A DNA stretch of 64,000 nt, from assembly GCF_000400995.2 (NCBI RefSeq), contig NZ_DF238983.1, forward strand, positions 62,001 through 126,000. Direction: 5' to 3'. A program made the position numbers and the translations under genes. The DNA is from Acidovorax sp. MR-S7. GTDB lineage: Bacteria; Pseudomonadota; Gammaproteobacteria; Burkholderiales; Burkholderiaceae_C. Below the pieces are notes generated by a model. It made no database searches. It was not told the origin of the DNA and was given only the letters and a program-made list of their open reading frames with translations. Below, in pieces: positions 58,894 to 64,000 of the stretch (the first letter of the stretch is position 1; the number at the start of each line of letters is the position of its first letter).

Positions 58894-60507
58894 CTACTTG
58901 CTGGTGAGCAGATGGGTGCCGAAGCGCTTGCGCAGCTCCAGCTTGGAGAGCTTGCCGGTGGCAGTCAGAGGAATCTTGTCTACGAACACCACGGCATCGG
59001 GCATCCACCACTTGGCGATCTGGCCTTCGAGGCCGGCCAGCACCTGTTGCTGCGTCAGCGCGGCGCCCTCGCGCGGCTGCACGACCAGCACGGGCCGCTC
59101 GCCCCACTGGTCGTGCTGGGCGGCGATGCAGGCCGCCAGCTCCACGCCGGGCACGGCCATGGCCAGGTTCTCCAGATCGACGGAGGAAATCCATTCGCCA
59201 CCGGACTTGATCACGTCCTTGCTGCGGTCGGTAAGGCGCATGAAGCCGTCGGCGTCGATGAGCGCCACGTCGCCCGTGGGCAGCCAGCCGTCCTCTGTCA
59301 CCGCATCCGCGCCGGCGCCGTAGTAGCGCCGGATGACCCAGGGCGCCTTCACCTGCAGATCGCCCGGCTGGCCGCTGCCCCAGGGGATCTCGCGGCCTTG
59401 CCCATCGACGGTGCGCAGGTCGCCGCCCGCCACCACGCGGCCCGCCGTCTGGTAGATGGTGCGCTGCAGCTCGGCCAGCGGCACGCCCTGGTGGTGCGGC
59501 AGCGGCTGGGTAGTGGTGGTCATGGCGGCCGTCTCGGTCATGCCCCAGCCCTGCGTGACCTGCACGCCCATGGCGGCATAGGCCTCGACCATCGACAGCG
59601 GCGTGGACGAGCCGCCCAGCAGCAGGCGCTGGAGCGTGCGGAAACGCAGGCCGTTCTGCTGCAGGTACGACAGCACGTTGAACCAGATCGTGGGCACGCC
59701 GATGGACAGGGTGACGCCCTCGGCCTCGATGAGCTGGTGCAGCGACGCGCCATCGAGCTTCGGCCCCGGCAGCACCAGCTTGGCGCCGGTGAGCGTGGCG
59801 GAAAAAGGCGACTCCCACGCATTCGCATGGAACATGGGCACCGCCGGCATCAGCACGCTGCAGGCCGAGACGTTCTGCGAATCGGGCAGCGCCACCGCGT
59901 AGGCGTGCAGCACCGTGCCGCGGTGCGTGTACATCACGCCCTTGGGCTGGCCCGTGGTGCCGGACGTGTAGCACAGGAAGGCGTTGGCGCGCTCGTCGAA
60001 GTCGGGCCAGGCCATGCTGCCGTCCTGCGCTGCCAGCAGCGCCTCGTAGCTGCCGGGCTGCGATGCGGGGGCGTCGATGGGGATCCAGTGGCGCACGCCG
60101 GGGCACTGGGGCTTGATCTTCTCGACCAGCTCGGCGAAATCCTGCGCGTAGCACAGCGCCACGTCCTGCGCGTCGTTGACGATGTAGACGATCTGCTCCA
60201 GGAACAGGCGCGGGTTCACCGTGTGGCAGACCGCGCCCACGCCGGTGACGCCGAAGTACAGCTCATAGTGCCGGTGGTCGTTCCACGCCAGCGTCGCCAC
60301 GCGGTCGCCCTGCTGCACGCCCAGCGCCAGCAGCGCCTGGCCCAGTTGGCGCGCGCGCAGCTCGCAGTCGGCATAGGTGTGGCGCACGGTGCGGCCGTCG
60401 ATGACCGAGACGATCTCGCCGCGCCGGTGGTGGCGCGCCGCGCCGAGCAGCAGGTTCTTAAGCAGCAGGGGCGCGTCCATGGCGTAGGTGGGGGCTGCGT
60501 TGTTCAC
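58894..60507 (-). CDS. fatty-acid (medium/long-chain) acyl-CoA synthetase
   Basis: A 537-residue ANL-superfamily ligase that activates acids as acyl-CoA. AMP-binding motifs are [30 protein letters not shown] and [12 protein letters not shown]; the C-terminal lysine is in [16 protein letters not shown]. The GTG at 60507 is chosen because GGAGA precedes it by about nine bases; an ATG at 60480 is an alternative. First gene of the minus-strand operon, divergent from the AMACR-type gene. Confidence 0.92.
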   Translation of the reverse strand: MNNAAPTYAMDAPLLLKNLLLGAARHHRRGEIVSVIDGRTVRHTYADCELRARQLGQALLALGVQQGDRVATLAWNDHRHYELYFGVTGVGAVCHTVNPRLFLEQIVYIVNDAQDVALCYAQDFAELVEKIKPQCPGVRHWIPIDAPASQPGSYEALLAAQDGSMAWPDFDERANAFLCYTSGTTGQPKGVMYTHRGTVLHAYAVALPDSQNVSACSVLMPAVPMFHANAWESPFSATLTGAKLVLPGPKLDGASLHQLIEAEGVTLSIGVPTIWFNVLSYLQQNGLRFRTLQRLLLGGSSTPLSMVEAYAAMGVQVTQGWGMTETAAMTTTTQPLPHHQGVPLAELQRTIYQTAGRVVAGGDLRTVDGQGREIPWGSGQPGDLQVKAPWVIRRYYGAGADAVTEDGWLPTGDVALIDADGFMRLTDRSKDVIKSGGEWISSVDLENLAMAVPGVELAACIAAQHDQWGERPVLVVQPREGAALTQQQVLAGLEGQIAKWWMPDAVVFVDKIPLTATGKLSKLELRKRFGTHLLTSK

Positions 60508-60562
60508 GGGTCTTGTCTCCGGTAGATGTGCGGGGATGATGCAGCGCCCGCGAGGGAGCGCC

Positions 60563-60610
60563 AATCGTCGGGAGCGACGATTTTTGGGCACGTCGTCGGA
60601 TCGGACGATT
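60563..60610. promoter_or_regulatory. two TCGTC-N6-GACGA palindromes in a divergent promoter
   Basis: The first is TCGTC at 60565-60569 with GACGA at 60576-60580, extended to AATCGTC/GACGATT. The second is TCGTC at 60593-60597 with GACGA at 60604-60608. Same arms, same six-base spacer, centres 28 bp apart. They are likely operators for a regulator of both operons. Confidence 0.6.
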
Positions 60611-60667
60611 GCCGCCGCCTCCGGCCATCCAGATACTGGCCCGCATGGACAACTACGGAAACACACC

Positions 60668-61771
60668 ATGCCAGGGCCGCTGCACGGATTGAAGGTCGTC
60701 GAGATGGAGGGCATCGGCCCCGGCCCCTTCTGCGCAATGGTGCTGGCCGACCTGGGCGCGGAGGTGCTGCGCATCGGCCGCGAGGGCAAAGAGGCCTCGC
60801 CCCACGACGTGCTGGCACGCGGGCGGCAGGTGCTGGCGCTGAACCTGCGCGAGCCGCACGCGCGCGATCGTGCGCTGGCCTTCATCGAGCGCGCCGACGT
60901 GCTCATCGAAGGCTTTCGCCCCGGCGTGATGGAGCGCCTGGGCCTGGGGCCCGACGTGTGCCTGGCGCGCAACCCCGCGCTGGTCTATGGCCGCATGACC
61001 GGCTGGGGCCAGAGCGGGCCGCTGGCGCATGCGGCGGGACACGACATCAACTACATCGCCATCAGCGGCGCGCTGCACGCCATCGGGCAGGCGGGCCAGC
61101 GGCCCACGGTGCCGCTCAACTACGTGGGCGACTTCGGCGGCGGCGCGATGCTGCTGGCCGTGGGCATCCTGAGCGCGCTGTGGGAGGCGCGCCGCACCGG
61201 CCAGGGCCAGGTGGTGGATGCGGCCATGACCGACGGCGCCGCCCTGCTCTCGGCCATGTTCTACGGCTTCAAGGCCGCGGGCCAGTGGAGCAGCGAGCGC
61301 GGAGAGAACCTGCTGGACGGCGGCGCGCACTTCTACGACGTGTATGCCTGCGCCGACGGCAAGTACCTGGCCGTGGGCGCCATCGAGCCGCAGTTCTACG
61401 CCGAACTGCGCAGCCGCTGCGGCCTGGCGGACAACCCCGACTTCGACCACCAGACGGACGCGCGCTGGTGGCCCTCGCTGAAGGTGAAGCTGGCCGACCT
61501 GTTCTTCACCCGCACGCAGGAGCAATGGTGCGCGCTGCTCGAAGGCAGCGACGCCTGCGTGGCCCCCGTGCTGGACTGGGACGAGGCACCCGCGCATCCG
61601 CACAATGCGGCGCGCGGCACCTATGTGGAGGCCAACGGCATGGTGCAGCCCGCGCCCGCGCCGCGCTTCGGCCGCCACGCGCTGCGCGTGCCGCCCGCGC
61701 CGCAGCCGGCGGATGCCGACGCGCTGCTCGCGCGCTGGACACAACACCCCACCCAGGAGACGGTTTCGTGA
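60668..61771 (+). CDS. CaiB/BaiF-family protein, alpha-methylacyl-CoA racemase type
   Basis: A 367-residue family III CoA-transferase-fold protein. H125 ([13 protein letters not shown]) and D155 ([11 protein letters not shown]) match the catalytic histidine and aspartate of alpha-methylacyl-CoA racemase, so racemisation of 2-methylacyl-CoA is more likely than CoA transfer. [20 protein letters not shown] is also typical. Its stop overlaps the next GTG by 4 bp. With the neighbouring dehydrogenase it suggests breakdown of methyl-branched acids. Confidence 0.85.
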   Translation: MPGPLHGLKVVEMEGIGPGPFCAMVLADLGAEVLRIGREGKEASPHDVLARGRQVLALNLREPHARDRALAFIERADVLIEGFRPGVMERLGLGPDVCLARNPALVYGRMTGWGQSGPLAHAAGHDINYIAISGALHAIGQAGQRPTVPLNYVGDFGGGAMLLAVGILSALWEARRTGQGQVVDAAMTDGAALLSAMFYGFKAAGQWSSERGENLLDGGAHFYDVYACADGKYLAVGAIEPQFYAELRSRCGLADNPDFDHQTDARWWPSLKVKLADLFFTRTQEQWCALLEGSDACVAPVLDWDEAPAHPHNAARGTYVEANGMVQPAPAPRFGRHALRVPPAPQPADADALLARWTQHPTQETVS

Positions 61772-62913
61772 TCGATTTCAAACGCAGTTGGGAAGACGGC
61801 GACCTCGCCTTGTTCCGCCAGACCGTGGCACGCTTCATCGAGGACGAGATGCAGCCCGGCGACGCGCAGGCGCGCGAGCAGGGCCACGTGGGCCAGGCGC
61901 TGTGGCGCCGGGCGGGCGAACTGGGCCTGCTGTGCACCGACATCCCCGAAGAATACGGCGGCGCGGGCGGCGACTTCCGCCACGAGGCGGTGATCGGCGA
62001 GGAGCTGTACCGCCGCTCGCTCACCGGCATGAACGTGGCCGTGCACAGCATCGTGGCCCACTATCTGCAGGGCCACGGAACGCCGCAGCAGAAGGCGAAG
62101 TGGCTGCCGCGCATGGCGCGCGGCGAGATGGTGGGCGCCATCGCCATGACCGAGCCCGGCGCGGGCTCCGACCTACAGGGCGTGCGCCTGCGCGCGGTGC
62201 GGGACGGCGGCGACTACGTGCTGAACGGCACCAAGACCTTCATCAGCAACGGCTTCCTGGCCGCTCTGGTGCTGGTGGTGGCGCGCACCGATCCCGGCGC
62301 GGGCGCCAAGGGCATCTCCATCATCGCGGTGGAAACCGACGGCCTGCCCGGCTACCGCGTGGGCCGCCTGCTGGACAAGATCGGCATGAAGGCGCAGGAC
62401 ACGTCCGAGCTGTTCTTCGACGACGTGCGCGTGCCCGCCGCCAACCTGCTGGGCGGCACGGAGGGCCGGGGCTTCGCGCAGCTCATGTTCGACCTGTCGT
62501 ACGAGCGGCTGCTGATCGGCGTGAATGCGCTGGCGATGATGGAAGGTGCGTACGAAAGCACGCTGCAATACGTGCGCGAGCGGCAGGCGTTCGGCAAGCC
62601 GGTCGCGGAGTTCCAGAACACGCGCTTCCAGCTCGCGGGCATCGCTACGCAGATCCAGGTGGGGCGCGCCTTCATCGACCGCTGCGTGGAACGGCAGTTG
62701 GCAGGCGAACTGGATGCGACAACCGCGTCGATGGCGAAGCTATGGGCTTCGGAGGCGCTGGGGCGCGTGGTGGACGAGTGCGTGCAGCTCTTCGGCGGGT
62801 ATGGCTACATGAACGAGTACCTGATCGGGCGCATGTACCTGGATGCGCGGATTCAGCGCATCTACGGGGGGACGAGCGAGATCATGAAGGAAGTGATCGC
62901 GCGGGCGATGTGA
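61768..62913 (+). CDS. acyl-CoA dehydrogenase
   Basis: A 381-residue flavoprotein. Motifs are [37 protein letters not shown] and [16 protein letters not shown], with a C-terminal [16 protein letters not shown]. Glycine stands where MCAD has its catalytic glutamate, but E246 in [11 protein letters not shown] is in the helix-G position used by isovaleryl- and long-chain dehydrogenases, so it should be active. GTG start overlaps the upstream stop (GTGA). Electron transfer partner not in window. Confidence 0.94.
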   Translation: MIDFKRSWEDGDLALFRQTVARFIEDEMQPGDAQAREQGHVGQALWRRAGELGLLCTDIPEEYGGAGGDFRHEAVIGEELYRRSLTGMNVAVHSIVAHYLQGHGTPQQKAKWLPRMARGEMVGAIAMTEPGAGSDLQGVRLRAVRDGGDYVLNGTKTFISNGFLAALVLVVARTDPGAGAKGISIIAVETDGLPGYRVGRLLDKIGMKAQDTSELFFDDVRVPAANLLGGTEGRGFAQLMFDLSYERLLIGVNALAMMEGAYESTLQYVRERQAFGKPVAEFQNTRFQLAGIATQIQVGRAFIDRCVERQLAGELDATTASMAKLWASEALGRVVDECVQLFGGYGYMNEYLIGRMYLDARIQRIYGGTSEIMKEVIARAM

Positions 62914-63009
62914 AAATTTGATAGCTGCCTGCGCTTTCCTACAAAGGATTTCAGTTAGTTTTCTATCTTGAACCCAATGCTGTCAAGCGCAGCCAGCTCA
63001 CTTTTTAAT
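62913..63009. repeat. dispersed palindromic repeat, copy R11, head-to-head pair
   Basis: A plus-orientation left half (TTTGATAGCTGCCTGCGCTT) faces a reversed half (TCAAGCGCAGCCAGCTC followed by T residues). The usual right arms are replaced or decayed. The two halves together form a large imperfect palindrome between convergent genes and may terminate both. Confidence 0.6.
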
Positions 63010-63011
63010 AG

Positions 63012-64000
63012 TCAAGGAATCAGCCGCAGCCGCCTGGCCAGTGCCACCGCCTGCGTGCGGCTGCCCGCCCCCAGCTTGGCATTGATGTGCCTCAGGTGGG
63101 TGCGCACCGTCGTGTCCGCCACCACCATCTTCTCGGCAATGGCGCTGTTGGAATACCCCTCGGCCAGCAGCTGCAGCACGTGCAGTTCCTTGCGCGTGAG
63201 CGGCTCGGCGGGCGGCGCGGGCATGTCCTGCGCGGAGTCTGCATCCAGCGCGATGTGCGCGGATGCCTGCAGCTGGCGCAGGTACTCGGCATAGATCGGG
63301 TCGCCCTCCCCGCCCTGCATGGCCGCGAGGTAGGCGGCCAGCAACGGCGTGATCCACGGTGCCTCGTCCAGCACCAGGCGCACGAAGCCTTCGCGGCACG
63401 CGGTCTGCAGCAGCGGCTCCAGCAGCGCCGTGGCGGGCCGCCCCGCGCGGTGTTCGGCCAGCGCATGGATCAGCCGCAGCTTGAGCGCGCGGCGGTAGCG
63501 GCCCGCGCGCTCGGCGGCAGTGGCCTCAGCGGCGGCATCGCCTGCGGCGGCCAGCGCGTCGCCGAAGCAGGCGTCCCAGCGCAGCTGCGCGAGCGCGGGG
63601 TATTCCAGGTCTTGCGCCAGCAGCCGGTAGCCGTCCTGCGCGCCGCCGTCGCACGGCGGGATGGCGCTGGCGCGGCGCAGCTCGTCCTGCGCGGCGCGGC
63701 TGTTGCCCTGCTGCATGAAGATGCGCGCGCGCTCCAGGTGCGCGGCGGCCACCACGCGCGGCAGGTGGCGCAGGTGGCCCAGGTGCTCCAGTTCGGTCAG
63801 CGTGTGCAGGGCACTGTCCACGTCGCCCGCGGCGAAGGCCAGGCGCGTGCGCAGCGCGTGGCCCAGGATCATGTGGTCGGGCAAGCCCACGTCGCGCGCC
63901 ATCGGCAGGTAGATGTTGAGCAGGTGGTCGGCCTTCTCCAGCCGGTTGGCCTCGTACATCGCGTAGGCGTAGAGCACGCCCGCCCAGGCGTTGCCGTGGC
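63012..64000 (-). CDS. LuxR-type (MalT-like) transcriptional regulator, 5' end outside window (partial)
   Basis: The C-terminal part of a regulator; the frame remains open to the right edge. Helical TPR-like repeats (LYAYAMYEANRLEKADHLL, AAHLERARIFMQQGNSRAAQ) are followed by a LuxR helix-turn-helix (LTRKELHVLQLLAEGYSNSA, TTVRTHLRHINAKLGAGSR). This layout matches large MalT/LAL-type ATP-dependent activators; their ATPase domain would lie outside the window. It is convergent with the beta-oxidation genes and may control them (inference). Confidence 0.88.
   Translation of the reverse strand, partial: HGNAWAGVLYAYAMYEANRLEKADHLLNIYLPMARDVGLPDHMILGHALRTRLAFAAGDVDSALHTLTELEHLGHLRHLPRVVAAAHLERARIFMQQGNSRAAQDELRRASAIPPCDGGAQDGYRLLAQDLEYPALAQLRWDACFGDALAAAGDAAAEATAAERAGRYRRALKLRLIHALAEHRAGRPATALLEPLLQTACREGFVRLVLDEAPWITPLLAAYLAAMQGGEGDPIYAEYLRQLQASAHIALDADSAQDMPAPPAEPLTRKELHVLQLLAEGYSNSAIAEKMVVADTTVRTHLRHINAKLGAGSRTQAVALARRLRLIP

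Overview
The window is one contiguous stretch of a high-GC bacterial chromosome. Gene content and order point to a betaproteobacterium of the order Burkholderiales, most likely family Comamonadaceae (Acidovorax, Alicycliphilus or Diaphorobacter-like). The evidence is the linked alaA-hom-thrC-mobB-moeA-moaD block, grpE-dnaK-dnaJ, leuCDB-asd-fimV-truA-trpFBA-accD, an entericidin-type lipoprotein gene between leuC and leuD, and a short palindromic repeat with the core GCGCTT-N-AAGCGC scattered between genes. The genus call is inference. I saw no rRNA, tRNA, CRISPR array, integrase or insertion sequence. Coding density is very high, and no stretch longer than 300 bases lacks a gene.

Region by region. 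1-3617 is an accessory block: an AAA+ ATPase cut by the window edge, a DUF1810 protein, and on the other strand a compact operon of a WYL regulator, a PD-(D/E)XK-like nuclease candidate and a small CxxC protein. It looks like part of a defence-type island. 3750-6725 holds a small membrane protein and clpB. 6772-15438 holds molybdopterin genes (moaE, then moaD-moeA-mobB), hom-thrC and an alanine aminotransferase, with an opposite-strand insert carrying small proteins and a DapA-family lyase. 15507-19197 holds an Mth938-like protein, a peroxiredoxin, a PIN-PhoH protein and a GntR regulator. 19241-23663 holds two tandem delta-60 repeat surface-protein candidates, a PfkB sugar kinase and a small membrane protein. 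23724-26758 is dnaB-rplI-rpsR-priB-rpsF, and 26992-30782 is grpE-dnaK-dnaJ.

30954-35958 is a complete late ubiquinone module: ubiU-ubiV-ubiT (oxygen-independent hydroxylation), a DGC zinc-binding protein, then ubiX and ubiD. A beta-CASP nuclease and a LysR regulator follow, then leuC, a tiny lipoprotein, leuD and leuB (38529-41895). Between leuB and asd lies an insert of a frameshifted PAS-GGDEF gene, a LysR regulator, a Bug-type binding protein and a DadA-type oxidoreductase. asd (46762) is preceded by a short open frame rich in threonine codons that looks like an attenuation leader. fimV, truA, trpF, trpB, trpA and accD follow. The right end (55558-62913) is a divergent fatty-acid or branched-acyl catabolic cluster: acyl-CoA synthetase, thiolase and a FadB-like protein on the minus strand; an AMACR-type protein and an acyl-CoA dehydrogenase on the plus strand. 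Two identical-format palindromes sit in the divergent promoter. A MalT/LuxR-type regulator runs off the right edge.

The most notable observations are these. A dispersed palindromic repeat occurs at eleven places, one of them inside the trpF coding sequence. A candidate threonine attenuator precedes asd. The WYL/PD-(D/E)XK/AAA cluster has a defence-like layout. The GGDEF gene is broken by a 2-bp slip in a GC run. The FadB-like protein has lost one catalytic glutamate.
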